NCBI RefSeq assembly: GCF_004025965.2
Contig: NZ_SAYU02000030.1
Coordinates: 1-45,686 of the forward strand
DNA length: 45,686 nucleotides
DNA from: Phycicoccus flavus
GTDB taxonomy: Bacteria; Actinomycetota; Actinomycetes; Actinomycetales; Dermatophilaceae
Direction: 5' to 3'
Shown here piece after piece: positions 8,396 to 16,945 of the stretch. The notes beneath the pieces were generated by a model. That model saw only the letters and a list, made by a program, of their open reading frames with translations, ran no database searches and was not told where the DNA came from. Every line of letters starts with the position of its first letter. Within the stretch, counting starts at the first letter, position 1. Position numbers and translations under genes: made by a program.

Positions 8396-9283
8396 TCAGG
8401 CCGCCCCGCCGCGGGCGATGAGCTCGCGGGCGAGCTGGCGGTAGGCGTCGGCGCCCTTGTGGGTGGACTCGTAGGTCGTGATGGGCTCGGCGGCCAGCGT
8501 CGCGTCGGGGAACTTCACCGTCCGCGAGATGACGGTGTGGAACACCTGGTCGCCGAAGTGCTCGACGACGCTGGCGACGACCTCGCGGGAGTGCAGCGTG
8601 CGGCCGTCGTACATCGTCGCGAGGATGCCGTCGATGACGAGGCGAGGGTTCAGCCGGTCGGTGATCTTCTCGATGGTCTCCACGAGCAGGGCGACCCCGC
8701 GCATGGCGAAGAACTCGCACTCCAGCGGGATGACGACGCCGTGGGCGGCGGTGAGGGCGTTGACGGTGAGGAGGCCGAGCGAGGGCTGGCAGTCGACGAG
8801 GACGACGTCGTAGTCGTCCATGACCGGGCGCAGCACGCGGGCCAGGATCTGCTCGCGCGCCACCTCCCCGACGAGCTGGACCTCGGCGGCCGACAGGTCG
8901 ATGTTGGCCGGGACGACGTCCAGGCCCTCGACGGCGGTGTGCTGGATGACGTCGCGGATGTCGTGGCCGCGCTCGACGAGCAGGGTGTAGACGGTGACGT
9001 CGAGCTCGTGGGCCGGCACGCCGAGGCCGACGGACAGGGCGCCCTGGGGGTCGAAGTCGACGAGGAGGACCCGCCGCCCGACCTCGGCCAGGGCCGCGCC
9101 GAGGTTGATGGTGGTCGTCGTCTTACCGACGCCGCCCTTCTGGTTGCACATGGCGATGACCCGCGCCGGGCCGTGCGAGGAGAGCGGCTCCGGCTCGGGG
9201 AACGCGGGGAGCGGCCGGCCGGTGGGGCCCACCTGTCCCTGTCCGTCGATGCGGATCTGGAACGCGGCGTCGGTCTCGCCCAA
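8396..9283 (-). CDS. parA: ParA/Soj-family partition ATPase
   Basis: The 295-residue protein has the deviant Walker A K-G-G-V-G-K-T-T at 49-56, Walker A-prime/B regions L-L-V-D-F-D-P-Q-G and V-L-V-D-C-Q-P-S, and the ParA helix Y-D-G-R-T-L-H-S. It dimerises on ATP and binds DNA non-specifically. There is no parB beside it; this is the ParA-like gene usually found before scpA (as Rv1708 in M. tuberculosis), not the oriC parAB pair. Start is TTG at 9283 with GGGGAG 8 nt upstream. It leads the parA-scpA-scpB-rluB run from a -10 at 9344-9339. Confidence 0.9.
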   Translation of the reverse strand: MGETDAAFQIRIDGQGQVGPTGRPLPAFPEPEPLSSHGPARVIAMCNQKGGVGKTTTTINLGAALAEVGRRVLLVDFDPQGALSVGLGVPAHELDVTVYTLLVERGHDIRDVIQHTAVEGLDVVPANIDLSAAEVQLVGEVAREQILARVLRPVMDDYDVVLVDCQPSLGLLTVNALTAAHGVVIPLECEFFAMRGVALLVETIEKITDRLNPRLVIDGILATMYDGRTLHSREVVASVVEHFGDQVFHTVISRTVKFPDATLAAEPITTYESTHKGADAYRQLARELIARGGAA

Positions 9284-9338
9284 CTCTCCAACTCCCCGGT
9301 GGCGTACGTCGGTCAGCCTCGCGCTGATCGCTGCGCCG

Positions 9339-9344
9339 ACCCTA
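9339..9344 (-). promoter_or_regulatory. -10 box for the parA-scpAB-rluB operon
   Basis: TAGGGT on the minus strand (9344-9339) gives a predicted leader of about 50 nt ending in the GGGGAG ribosome site of parA. It lies in the 87-nt gap between xerD and parA. Confidence 0.45.
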
Positions 9345-9370
9345 TCAGCGGGCGCGCCCCGTCCCCGAGG

Positions 9371-10282
9371 TCACCGGGCCCGGGGGTGGCTCTGGGCGTA
9401 GACCTCGCGCAGCTGCTGGACGGTGACCCGCGTGTATATCTGCGTCGTCGTCACCGAGGCGTGGCCGAGCAGCTCCTGGACGACCCGGACGTCGGCGCCG
9501 CCCTCGAGCAGGTGGGTGGCGAAGGAGTGCCGCAGGGTGTGCGGCGAGAGGTGGCCGGGGAGGTCGGCGCGCTCGGCGCAGGCCCGCAGCACGGCCCAGG
9601 CGCTCTGCCGCGACAGCCGCGCGCCCCGTGCGCCGAGGAACAGGGCCGGCGTCCCGCGGCCCTTCGCGGCCAGGACCGGGCGGCCGCGGACGGTCCAGGC
9701 GCCGACCGCCGTCGCGGCGTACGAGCCGAGCGGGACGACCCGCTCCTTGCCGCCCTTGCCGCGCAGCCGGACGACCCCGTCGCTCGTGTCGAGGTCGTCG
9801 ACGTCGAGCCCGACCGCCTCCGAGATGCGCGCGCCGGTGCCGTAGAGCACCTCCAGCAGCGCCCGGTCGCGCAGGGCCGCCGGGGTGTCGCCGACCGCCG
9901 CCGCCCCGAGCAGCCGCTCGACGGCGTCCAGCGGGATGGCCTTGGGCAGCCGGTCGGGGGTGCTCGGCGGCGCGACGTCCCGGGCCGGGTCGGCCTCCAG
10001 CACGCCCTCGAGGGCGAGGAAGCGGTGCAGGCCGCGGACGGCGACGAGGGTCCGGGCGGCCGAGGACGCCGCGAGGGGTCGGTGGTCGTCGTCGCCCTCG
10101 CGCAGGCGGGCGAGGAACTCGGCGACGTGCGCCGGGGTGACGTCCTCGGGCCGCTCGACCCCGGCGGCGGCGAGGTACCCGCTCCAGCGGGCGAGGTCGC
10201 GCCGGTACGCGGCGAGGGTGTGCGCCGACATCCCCCGCTCGACGTCGAGGTGGGTGAGCCACGACTCGACGGCCCGGCCCAC
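9371..10282 (-). CDS. xerD: Tyrosine recombinase XerD
   Basis: XerD resolves chromosome dimers at dif with XerC. An N-terminal SAM-like domain is followed by the catalytic domain with all expected residues: R in G-A-R-I-S-E-A, K in K-G-G-K-E-R, H and R in H-T-L-R-H-S-F, H in L-L-G-H-A-S and the nucleophile Y in Q-I-Y-T-R-V. The GTG at 10282 gives 303 residues, normal for XerD. An in-frame CTG at 10315 overlaps the ald stop and has GAGGTG before it; it would add 11 residues and cannot be excluded. Placement before parA-scpAB matches other actinobacteria and suggests a chromosome-maintenance role, not a mobile integrase. Confidence 0.92.
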   Translation of the reverse strand: MGRAVESWLTHLDVERGMSAHTLAAYRRDLARWSGYLAAAGVERPEDVTPAHVAEFLARLREGDDDHRPLAASSAARTLVAVRGLHRFLALEGVLEADPARDVAPPSTPDRLPKAIPLDAVERLLGAAAVGDTPAALRDRALLEVLYGTGARISEAVGLDVDDLDTSDGVVRLRGKGGKERVVPLGSYAATAVGAWTVRGRPVLAAKGRGTPALFLGARGARLSRQSAWAVLRACAERADLPGHLSPHTLRHSFATHLLEGGADVRVVQELLGHASVTTTQIYTRVTVQQLREVYAQSHPRAR

Positions 10283-10311
10283 CGGGGTGGGCCGGACGGC
10301 CGGCGCGTCGG

Positions 10312-11427
10312 TCAGGAGAGCACCTCGGCCACCGGCGTCGACTCCATGCCGAAGGCCTCGGCCACCGCGGCGTAGGTGACGTGCCCGCCGTGGGTGTTGA
10401 GGCCCTTGGCCAGCGGCTCGTCGGCGCGCATGGCGTCGGCCCAGCCGGCGTCCGCGAGGCGCAGCGCGTACTGCAGCGTGGCGTTGGTGAGGGCCCAGGT
10501 CGAGGTCTCGGGGACCGCGCCGGGCATGTTCGCGACGCAGTAGTACATCGAGTCGTGGACGGCGAAGGTCGGGTCGGCGTGGGTCGTCGGCCGGCTGTTC
10601 TCGAAGCAGCCGCCCTGGTCGATGGCGACGTCGACGAGCACCGAGCCGGGCTTCATCTGCGTGACCATCTCGTCGGTGACGAGCTTGGGCGCCTTGGCGC
10701 CGGGGATGAGGACGGTGCCGATGACGAGGTCGGCCTCGAGGACCTGCTCGCGCACCGACATCGCCGACGACGCGATCTGCGCCACCCGGTTGTCGTAGCG
10801 CCAGAAGCTCATCCGCAGCTTGTCCAGGTCGGTGTCGAGGAGGGTGACGTCGGCGCCCATGCCGAGGGCGATGTTCGCGGCGTTCTGGCCGGCCACCCCG
10901 GCCCCGAGGACGACGACCTTGGCGCTGGCGACGCCGCCGATGCCGCCCATGAGCACGCCGCGGCCGCCCTGGGCCTTCATCATCGTGTGCGCGCCGACCT
11001 GCGGGGCGAGGCAGCCCGCGACCTCGGACATCGGGTAGAGCAGCGGCAGCAGCCCGGACGGCAGCTGCACGGTCTCGTAGGCGATGGCCGTGACACCGGT
11101 GTCGACGAGCTCGCGGGTCAGCGGCTCGTCGGCGGCCAGGTGGAGGTAGGTGAAGAGGGTGAGGCCCTCGTGCAGCCGGTGGTACTCCTCGGCGACGGGC
11201 TCCTTGACCTTCATCACCATGTCGGCCTCGCCCCACACGTCGTCGGCGCTGCCGATGATCCGCGCGCCCTGGGAGGCGAACTCGTCGTCGGTGATCGAGG
11301 AGCCGAGCCCGGCGCCCTTCTCGACGAGGACCTCGTGGCCGTGGCGGGTGAGCTCGTTGACGCCGACCGGGGTGATGCCCACCCGGAACTCGTTGTTCTT
11401 GACCTCGCTGGGGATGCCGACCTTCAC
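10312..11427 (-). CDS. ald: Alanine dehydrogenase
   Basis: The 371-residue enzyme interconverts L-alanine and pyruvate plus ammonia with NADH. Family landmarks are [13 protein letters not shown] at the start, the K-V-K-E-P substrate segment, the Y-L-H-L-A loop, and the nucleotide-binding [20 protein letters not shown] and the [12 protein letters not shown] stretch complete the signature. Start is GTG. A TAGACT box at 11510-11505 would give a leader of about 70 nt. The gene is 29 nt before xerD and may be cotranscribed with it by chance of position. Confidence 0.95.
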   Translation of the reverse strand: MKVGIPSEVKNNEFRVGITPVGVNELTRHGHEVLVEKGAGLGSSITDDEFASQGARIIGSADDVWGEADMVMKVKEPVAEEYHRLHEGLTLFTYLHLAADEPLTRELVDTGVTAIAYETVQLPSGLLPLLYPMSEVAGCLAPQVGAHTMMKAQGGRGVLMGGIGGVASAKVVVLGAGVAGQNAANIALGMGADVTLLDTDLDKLRMSFWRYDNRVAQIASSAMSVREQVLEADLVIGTVLIPGAKAPKLVTDEMVTQMKPGSVLVDVAIDQGGCFENSRPTTHADPTFAVHDSMYYCVANMPGAVPETSTWALTNATLQYALRLADAGWADAMRADEPLAKGLNTHGGHVTYAAVAEAFGMESTPVAEVLS

Positions 11428-11504
11428 GGACCAGACCTGCCTGTCGTCACGGGGGGATGGACACGCACGCCCCGCCCTGCCTGCGCCGGCGGGACCGCGA
11501 TGGA

Positions 11505-11510
11505 AGTCTA
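11505..11510 (-). promoter_or_regulatory. -10 box for ald
   Basis: TAGACT reads on the minus strand at 11510-11505, about 78 nt before the ald GTG, within the 125-nt divergent region between ald and the two-TM protein gene. No clear -35 hexamer is seen. Confidence 0.35.
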
Positions 11511-11552
11511 GTGGTGGGGCGGGACCGTCCCGACAGCCCCGAGGAGGACCCG

Positions 11553-12203
11553 ATGAAGGCCTACAGCGACCTCAAGGGGCGACGCGTCGTGCAGCTGGTC
11601 TCCGACGTCGGCGTCGTCGTCTGGGTCTACCTGTGGGTCCGCATCGCGCTGCGGGTGCACGAGACGACGCTCGCGCTGGCCGAGCCCGGGCGACGCCTCG
11701 AGGAGGCCGGGAACGGCTTCCGGGGCCGGATGGACCAGGCGGGCGACCAGGTCGACGGGCTGCCGCTGCTGGACGACCGGGTCGCGGCGCCGTTCCGGTC
11801 GGCCGCGGGCATCGGCACCGACTTCGCGGCGGCCGGGCACGACCTCGTCGTCGCCGTCGAGCGGTTCGCCCTCGTCCTCGCGCTGACCACCGCCCTGGCC
11901 CCGATCCTGCTCGTCGTCGGCACCTGGCTGCTGCTGCGGCTGCGGTTCGTCCGGCGGGCGACCGCGGCGCGGCGGTTCGTCAACGCGGCGCCGGACCTCG
12001 ACCTGTTCGCGCTGCGGGCCATGGCGAACCAGCCGATGCCGCGCCTGGCCCGCATCTCCGACGACCCGGCCGGCGCGTGGCGGCGCGGGGACCTCCAGGT
12101 CATCCGCGCCCTCGCCGTCCTCGAGCTCAAGGAGTCCGGCCTCAAGCCGCCCCGCCCTCCCCGCCCCGTCCGCCCCGGCCCCCCGGACCGCTCCCGCGCC
12201 TGA
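11553..12203 (+). CDS. Two-TM membrane protein of unknown function
   Basis: A 216-residue protein I do not recognise. Two hydrophobic segments are visible: about 15-33 (L-V-S-D-V-G-V-V-V-W-V-Y-L-W-V) and about 105-131 (L-V-L-A-L-T-T-A-L-A-P-I-L-L-V-V-G-T-W). Between them is a region with an amphipathic, coiled-coil-like pattern (38-100). The C-terminal part (132-216) is basic and ends in a Pro/Arg-rich tail. The ATG at 11553 has GAGGAGG 6 nt upstream; an upstream in-frame extension to 11457 has no ribosome site. Nothing in the neighbouring genes points to a role. Confidence 0.75.
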   Translation: MKAYSDLKGRRVVQLVSDVGVVVWVYLWVRIALRVHETTLALAEPGRRLEEAGNGFRGRMDQAGDQVDGLPLLDDRVAAPFRSAAGIGTDFAAAGHDLVVAVERFALVLALTTALAPILLVVGTWLLLRLRFVRRATAARRFVNAAPDLDLFALRAMANQPMPRLARISDDPAGAWRRGDLQVIRALAVLELKESGLKPPRPPRPVRPGPPDRSRA

Positions 12204-12220
12204 CCCCCCCAACCCCCGCC

Positions 12221-12321
12221 GGACATTTCGGGGTGACCCCGAAATGTCACGGAGCCCCCGGTTCGTAGGTCGTGTCTCGAGGACAAACCGGGGTGTCGAC
12301 CCCGACGACCGCCCCGACGCG
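12221..12321. repeat. Double-palindromic intergenic repeat, copy 1
   Basis: A 101-bp unit that recurs at 12384-12484 with 7 differences. It contains a perfect 13-bp palindrome, GACATTTCGGGGT (12222-12234) and its complement (12236-12248), separated by one G. A second weaker hairpin pairs CCCCGGTT (around 12255) with AACCGGGG (around 12287). It lies between convergent genes and has no open frame I support. It may end transcription from the plus-strand gene, though neither strand shows a T-run. Confidence 0.75.
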
Positions 12322-12383
12322 CCCTTGGCGGCCAGACCTGCGCGGCCCGGCCCCTCCCGGGCGTCACGTCGTCCCACCCCCCT

Positions 12384-12484
12384 GGACATTTCGGGGTCAC
12401 CCCGAAATGTCACCGAGCCCCGGGTTCGGAGGTCGTGTCTCGAGGACGAACCGGGGTGTCGAGCCCGACGACCGGCCCGACGCG
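12384..12484. repeat. Double-palindromic intergenic repeat, copy 2
   Basis: About 93 percent identical to 12221-12321, same orientation, 163 nt downstream. The 13-bp palindrome arms are 12385-12397 and 12399-12411 around a central C where copy 1 has G. The second hairpin arms read CCCCGGGTTCG and CGAACCGGGG, with one bulged G. The 62 nt between the copies are unrelated to the unit. Confidence 0.75.
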
Positions 12485-12518
12485 GCGTCGGGCGATGCGA
12501 GCGGGGTCGGTGGCGGGG

Positions 12519-13931
12519 TCAGGGGGCGGTGACGACGACGGCGGGGCGGAGGTCGGCGGGGGGGCAGACCCAGGTGGTCGCGTCGGCGTCGGTCTGGGCG
12601 CCGGAGCGGATGTCCTTGACCTGGTCGCCGCCGTCCTCGGCCGCGCCGGGGAACCAGACGTAGGGGATGCCGCGGCGGTCGGCGTAGCGGATCTGCTTGC
12701 CGAACCTCGCCGCGGCGGGCGCGACCTCGCACGGCACCCCGCGCGCACGCAGCGCAGCCGCGACGGTGTCGGAGCGGCGCCGTGACTCCTCGTCGACCAC
12801 CGCGACGAGCACGGCCGCCGGGGTGGACCGGGTCGCCGTCAGCCCGCGCCGGGCCAGGAGCAGCTGCACCAGGCGGGTGACGCCGATGGAGATGCCGACC
12901 CCCGGGTAGGTCGTCCGGCCGTCCGAGGCCAGCGAGTCGTACCGGCCGCCGGAGCTCACCGAGCCCCAGTCCTCGGCGCCGACGAGCTGGGTCTCGTAGA
13001 CGGTGCCGGTGTAGTAGTCCAGGCCGCGGGCGATGGCGAGGTCGGCCACGAGGGTCCCCGGCGCCTGCTCCTCGCCGGCCCGCACGACGGCGGCCAGCGC
13101 GGCGAGGCCCTCGTCCAGGGTCGGGTGCGACACGCCGAGGGCGCGCACCCGCTCGACGAACGAGGTGTCGGCCGTCCGGATCGAGGCGAGCGCGAGCACC
13201 TGCTCCGCCTGCTCGGCGGTGGCCCCGCCCTCGAGGAGCAGGTCGCGGACCTTCTCGGCCCCGATCTTGTCGAGCTTGTCGACGACCCGGAGGGTGCCCT
13301 GGACGTCGGTGAGGCCGAGGCCGAGGTAGAAGCCCTCGGGGACCTTGCGGTTGTTGACGAGGATGCGGAACTCCCCCACCGGCAGGCGGCGGAAGGCCTC
13401 GGCGACGACGAGCGGCATCTCGGCCTCGAGGTGCGGCGGCAGCTCGCCGACGTCGACGACGTCGATGTCGGCCTGGGTGAACTCGCGGTAGCGGCCCTCC
13501 TGCGGACGCTCGCCGCGCCACACCCGCTGCACCTGGTAGCGGCGGAACGGGAAGTGCAGGCGCCCGGCGTGCTCGAGCACGTACCGGGCGAAGGGCACGG
13601 TGAGGTCGAAGTGCAGCCCGAGGCCGCCGTCGGTGCCGCCGCGCTCGTCGGACCGGGCCGCGAGCCGGGTCACGCCGTAGATCTCCTTGTCGGCGTCGCC
13701 GCCCTTCCCGAGCAGCCGCTCGACCGGCTCGACGGCACGGGTCTCCAGCGGGGTGAACCCGTGCAGCTCGAAGACCTCGCGGATGACGTCGAGGACGTGC
13801 AGCTCGGCGAGCCGCTCGGCGGGCAGCAGCTCGGGGAACCCCGAGATCGGGGTCACCTTGACGGCCCGGGCGCTCTCCGGAGCCGGCACCGGGCCGCGGT
13901 CGGCGGCGGACTTCTCGACGGGCTCGCTCAC
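12519..13931 (-). CDS. hisS: Histidyl-tRNA synthetase
   Basis: The 470-residue class II enzyme charges tRNA-His. After a non-conserved lead of about 25 residues comes P-I-S-G-F-P-E-L-L-P, then motif 2 around F-R-R-Y-Q-V-Q-R-V-W-R-G-E-R, the HisA motifs R-G-L-D-Y-Y-T-G-T-V-Y-E and motif 3 in G-V-G-I-S-I-G-V-T-R-L, and a C-terminal anticodon-binding domain. The I-S-G-F-P-E-L-L-P opening and its place within 2 kb of rel follow the usual actinobacterial layout. Start GTG at 13931 overlaps the stop of the MBL gene by 4 nt, so the two form an operon. Confidence 0.95.
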   Translation of the reverse strand: MSEPVEKSAADRGPVPAPESARAVKVTPISGFPELLPAERLAELHVLDVIREVFELHGFTPLETRAVEPVERLLGKGGDADKEIYGVTRLAARSDERGGTDGGLGLHFDLTVPFARYVLEHAGRLHFPFRRYQVQRVWRGERPQEGRYREFTQADIDVVDVGELPPHLEAEMPLVVAEAFRRLPVGEFRILVNNRKVPEGFYLGLGLTDVQGTLRVVDKLDKIGAEKVRDLLLEGGATAEQAEQVLALASIRTADTSFVERVRALGVSHPTLDEGLAALAAVVRAGEEQAPGTLVADLAIARGLDYYTGTVYETQLVGAEDWGSVSSGGRYDSLASDGRTTYPGVGISIGVTRLVQLLLARRGLTATRSTPAAVLVAVVDEESRRRSDTVAAALRARGVPCEVAPAAARFGKQIRYADRRGIPYVWFPGAAEDGGDQVKDIRSGAQTDADATTWVCPPADLRPAVVVTAP

Positions 13932-14629
13932 GCGATCAATCCTTGCAGGTAGGGGTTGGTGGCCCGCTCGTGGCGCATCGTCGTCGCCGGCCCGTGGCCG
14001 GTGAGCACGAGGCTCGTGTCCGCCAGGGGCAGGACGACGTCGCGCAGCGAGGCCCGCATCGCCTGGTCGTCGCCGCCGGGCAGGTCGGTGCGTCCGATGG
14101 CGCCGGCGAACAGCACGTCACCGGAGACGACGGTGCGGTCCAGCCCCTCCTCGGGCGGCAGGCCGTCGGGCACGCCGTCGAGGGTGAAGAGCACCGAGCC
14201 CTCGGTGTGGCCGGGGGCGTGCAGCACCTCCAGCTCCAGGCCGGCGAGCTGCAGACGCTGCCGGTCGGCGACCTCGACGACGCGCTCGGGCTCGCGCCAG
14301 GTGGCGGCCCGGCCGAACTGCTCCTCCATCATCGCGAGCAGCGCGCGGTCCAGCCCGGCCAGCGGGTCCACGAGGCGGTAGCGGTCCTCGTCGTGGACGT
14401 ACGCGGCGGTGTCGCCGCCGCACACCGGCGTCACGGAGTACACGTGGTCGACGTGGCCGTGGGTCAGCAGCACCGCGGCGGGGCGCAGCCGGTGCTCCTC
14501 GAGGGCCGTCCGCAGGGTGTCCTCGACCCCGATGCCCGGGTCGACGACGAGGCACTCCTCCCCCGGCCCGGGGGCCAGCACGTAGCAGTTGGTCCCGAAG
14601 GCGGCAGCGGGGAAGACGGTGACGAGCAC
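13928..14629 (-). CDS. MBL-fold hydrolase (glyoxalase II-like)
   Basis: A 233-residue zinc-dependent metallo-beta-lactamase-fold hydrolase. The metal motif H-G-H-V-D-H is at 57-62, further ligands are in A-P-G-H-T-E-G-S and T-G-H-G-P-A-T, and a D in V-V-S-G-D-V bridges the metals. The relative in M. tuberculosis (Rv2581c) sits at the same place between hisS and rel and is called a possible glyoxalase II; substrate here is not proven. The GTG at 14629 is supported by a TACGCT box 6 nt upstream (leaderless). Longer in-frame readings upstream cross the divergent cyclophilin gene and are rejected. Confidence 0.88.
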   Translation of the reverse strand: MLVTVFPAAAFGTNCYVLAPGPGEECLVVDPGIGVEDTLRTALEEHRLRPAAVLLTHGHVDHVYSVTPVCGGDTAAYVHDEDRYRLVDPLAGLDRALLAMMEEQFGRAATWREPERVVEVADRQRLQLAGLELEVLHAPGHTEGSVLFTLDGVPDGLPPEEGLDRTVVSGDVLFAGAIGRTDLPGGDDQAMRASLRDVVLPLADTSLVLTGHGPATTMRHERATNPYLQGLIA

Positions 14630-14635
14630 CCAGGG

Positions 14636-14661
14636 AGCGTAACGAGCGGGGTGCCTACACT
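14636..14661. promoter_or_regulatory. Divergent -10 boxes for the MBL gene and the cyclophilin gene
   Basis: TACGCT on the minus strand (14641-14636) is 6 nt before the MBL GTG. TACACT on the plus strand (14656-14661) would start a leader of about 40 nt carrying GAAGGA 7 nt before the cyclophilin GTG. The two boxes lie back to back in a 79-nt divergent gap. Confidence 0.5.
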
Positions 14662-14708
14662 GGGCGCGCCGACCGGGCGACGACGACGCGAGGACGAAGG
14701 ACCACGGG

Positions 14709-15536
14709 GTGACCAAGAAGCAGGAGCGGGCCCGCCAGCGCCGCCGCTGGGAGAAGCGCCGGGCCACCCAGGCCCGCAAGGCCGAGCAGCGCGCCCGGCT
14801 CACGCGCGTCGGGGCGGTCGTCGGCGTGGTCGTCGTGGTCGTGGGGCTCCTCGGGGTGCTCGGGGCCACCCTCGGCGGCTCGGACGAGGCCGCCCCCGCC
14901 GCGTCGTCGAGCGCGGGCGCCTCCCCCTCGCCCAGCGGCACGACGCTCGCCGGCTGCGAGACGCCCCCGCCGCCGCTCGGCACGAGCTCCGAGCTCGACC
15001 TGCCGGACAAGAGGACCGCGGCGGGCAGGACCTTCACCGCCACCCTGACGACCACCTGCGGCGACATCGTCGTGCGGCTCGACGGCACGAAGGCGCCGCA
15101 GGCCGTCGCCGCCTTCGTCGCCCTGGCCAAGGCGAACTACTACCAGGACTCCCCCTGCCACCGGCTCGTCACCGCCGAGACCCTCAAGGTGCTCCAGTGC
15201 GGCGACCCGACGGGCACCGGCTCCGGCGACCCGGGCTTCGGCTACGGCGTCGAGAACGCCCCGAAGGACGGCAGGTACCCCCGCGGCACGCTGGCCATGG
15301 CCCGCACCCAGGACCCGGAGAAGGGCACCGGTGGCCAGTTCTTCGTCGTCTACGGCGACTCCACGCTGCCCGACCCCGACGGGTACACCGTGTTCGGGCG
15401 GGTGACGAAGGGGTTGGATATCGTCGACAAGGTCGCCGCCCAGGGGGTGGCGCCGAACGACGCCAGCCCCGACGACGGCTCGCCCGCCGCACCGATCAGC
15501 ATCCTCCGGGTTGCTGTCACCGAGGAGAAGTCCTGA
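14709..15536 (+). CDS. Membrane-anchored cyclophilin-type peptidyl-prolyl isomerase
   Basis: The 275-residue protein has a basic, Arg/Lys-rich cytoplasmic start (1-32), one TM segment (about 33-55), a Ser/Pro/Ala-rich linker, and an extracytoplasmic cyclophilin domain (about 105-270). Domain marks are T-T-T-C-G-D-I-V-V-R-L-D, F-V-A-L-A-K-A-N-Y-Y, C-H-R-L, and G-G-Q-F-F-V-V-Y-G. Such proteins (like PpiB at the same place beside rel in mycobacteria) catalyse proline isomerisation of exported proteins. In classical cyclophilins the first active Arg lies in F-H-R; here it is C-H-R-L, as in many actinobacterial forms. Start GTG with GAAGGA 7 nt upstream. Confidence 0.9.
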   Translation: MTKKQERARQRRRWEKRRATQARKAEQRARLTRVGAVVGVVVVVVGLLGVLGATLGGSDEAAPAASSSAGASPSPSGTTLAGCETPPPPLGTSSELDLPDKRTAAGRTFTATLTTTCGDIVVRLDGTKAPQAVAAFVALAKANYYQDSPCHRLVTAETLKVLQCGDPTGTGSGDPGFGYGVENAPKDGRYPRGTLAMARTQDPEKGTGGQFFVVYGDSTLPDPDGYTVFGRVTKGLDIVDKVAAQGVAPNDASPDDGSPAAPISILRVAVTEEKS

Positions 15537-15538
15537 CC

Positions 15539-16900
15539 GTGTCCGAGGACCAGCCCCCCGCCCGTCCCGCCGTCCCCTCCCCCGCCGCGCTCGCCGGCCG
15601 GGTCGCGCCCCGGCCCCCGGCCGCCGCACCCGCCCCCGAGACGCACTCCGAATCGGCCCGCTTCGGCCGGGTCGACGACGAGGGCCGGGTGTTCGTCACC
15701 AGCGGCGACACCGAGCAGGAGGTCGGCTCCTACCCCGGCGCGACCCCCGAGGAGGCCCTCCAGTACTTCGCCCGCAAGTACGACGAGCTCGCCGCCTCCG
15801 CGGAGCTGCTCGAGACCCGGCTGGCCACCCCCGAGGTGTCGGCCAAGGAGGTCGCCGACGGGCTGAAGACGCTCAAGGACCACATCGCGACGACCGGGGT
15901 CGTCGGCGACCTGCCGGCGCTGCACGCGACGGTCGAGCGCGTCGAGACGGGCCTGCAGGCCAAGCGCGCCGCGGAGTCCGAGCAGCGTCAGGCCGCCCGC
16001 GCCGCCGCGAGCACCGAGCGCGAGGCCATCGTCGCCGAGGCCGAGAAGATCGCCGGGCAGCCGCCGGCCTCCACCCAGTGGAAGCAGAGCGGTGAGCGGA
16101 TGCGCACCCTGCTGCAGGACTGGAAGAACCACCAGCGCAGCGCCGCGAAGCTCGACAAGCCGACCGAGGCCGCGCTCTGGCAGCGCTTCAGCCACGCCCG
16201 CAACTCCTTCGACAAGAACCGCCGGGCCTGGTTCGCCGAGCTGGAGACCACCCGCGCCGACGCCAAGCAGGCCAAGCAGCGGCTCGTCGCCGAGGCCGAG
16301 GCCCTGTCCCGCTCCACGGACTGGGGGCCCACGGCCCGGGCCTACAAGCAGCTCATGGACCGCTGGCGCCAGGCCGGCCGGGCCCAGCGCCAGGACGACG
16401 ACGCCCTGTGGGAGCGCTTCCGGGCCGCCCAGGACGCCTTCTTCACGGCCAAGGACGCCGCGGCCGCCGCCGAGGACGAGGAGTTCCGCGGCAACCTCGC
16501 CGTCAAGGAGGAGCTGCTCGTCGAGGCCGAGGCGCTCCTGCCCATCCAGGACCTCGAGGCGACGAAGACCACCCTGCGGGGCATCCAGGAGCGCTGGGAC
16601 GAGGCCGGCAAGGTGCCGCGCGGCGACATGGAGCGGGTCGAGAAGCGGATCCGCCGGGTCGAGACCGCCGTCCGCGAGGCCGAGGACGCCAAGTGGTCGC
16701 GGACCAACCCCGAGGTCGCGGCCCGCGCGCAGTCGATGGTCGACCAGCTGGAGGCGTCCGTGGCCAAGGCCGAGGGCGAGGTCGCCAAGGCCGAGGCCGC
16801 CGGCGACGAGAAGCGGGCGCGCACGGCGCGCGAGCGGCTCGCCGCCCAGCAGCAGTGGCTGGACCAGGCCCGGGCCGGGCTGTCCGAGTTCGGCGGCTGA
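15539..16900 (+). CDS. DUF349-repeat coiled-coil protein
   Basis: A 453-residue, highly charged and mostly helical protein. After a Pro/Ala-rich lead (1-45) there is a short beta-like segment (F-G-R-V-D-D-E-G-R-V-F-V), then several DUF349 helical repeats, recognisable by W-x-x-F-x-x-A-R/A-Q-D-x-F patterns (for example L-W-Q-R-F-S-H-A-R-N-S-F and L-W-E-R-F-R-A-A-Q-D-A-F). Molecular function of DUF349 is not established. The GTG begins 2 nt after the cyclophilin stop with GAGGAG upstream inside that gene, so they are one transcript. It ends convergent to rel. Confidence 0.88.
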   Translation: MSEDQPPARPAVPSPAALAGRVAPRPPAAAPAPETHSESARFGRVDDEGRVFVTSGDTEQEVGSYPGATPEEALQYFARKYDELAASAELLETRLATPEVSAKEVADGLKTLKDHIATTGVVGDLPALHATVERVETGLQAKRAAESEQRQAARAAASTEREAIVAEAEKIAGQPPASTQWKQSGERMRTLLQDWKNHQRSAAKLDKPTEAALWQRFSHARNSFDKNRRAWFAELETTRADAKQAKQRLVAEAEALSRSTDWGPTARAYKQLMDRWRQAGRAQRQDDDALWERFRAAQDAFFTAKDAAAAAEDEEFRGNLAVKEELLVEAEALLPIQDLEATKTTLRGIQERWDEAGKVPRGDMERVEKRIRRVETAVREAEDAKWSRTNPEVAARAQSMVDQLEASVAKAEGEVAKAEAAGDEKRARTARERLAAQQQWLDQARAGLSEFGG

Positions 16901-16928
16901 TCCCGACCGGTCCCGTCGCCCGCCGGGC

Positions 16929-16945
16929 GCCCGGAAGGCCCGGGC
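16929..16945. terminator. Small hairpin between convergent DUF349 gene and rel
   Basis: GCCCGG (16929-16934) pairs with CCGGGC (16940-16945) around AAGGC in the 45-nt convergent gap. No T-run follows, so it is at best a weak or bidirectional terminator. Confidence 0.35.

Noticed and set aside
8396-10282. parA next to xerD as a plasmid or integrative-element backbone
   Set aside because: The neighbours scpA, scpB, rluB, tyrA, cmk and der show the standard chromosomal block; no parB, relaxase or attachment site is present.
12244-12663. Short frames over the palindromic repeats
   Set aside because: They arise because the repeat is GC-rich and stop-poor; there is no ribosome site and the translated text follows the repeat, not a protein family.
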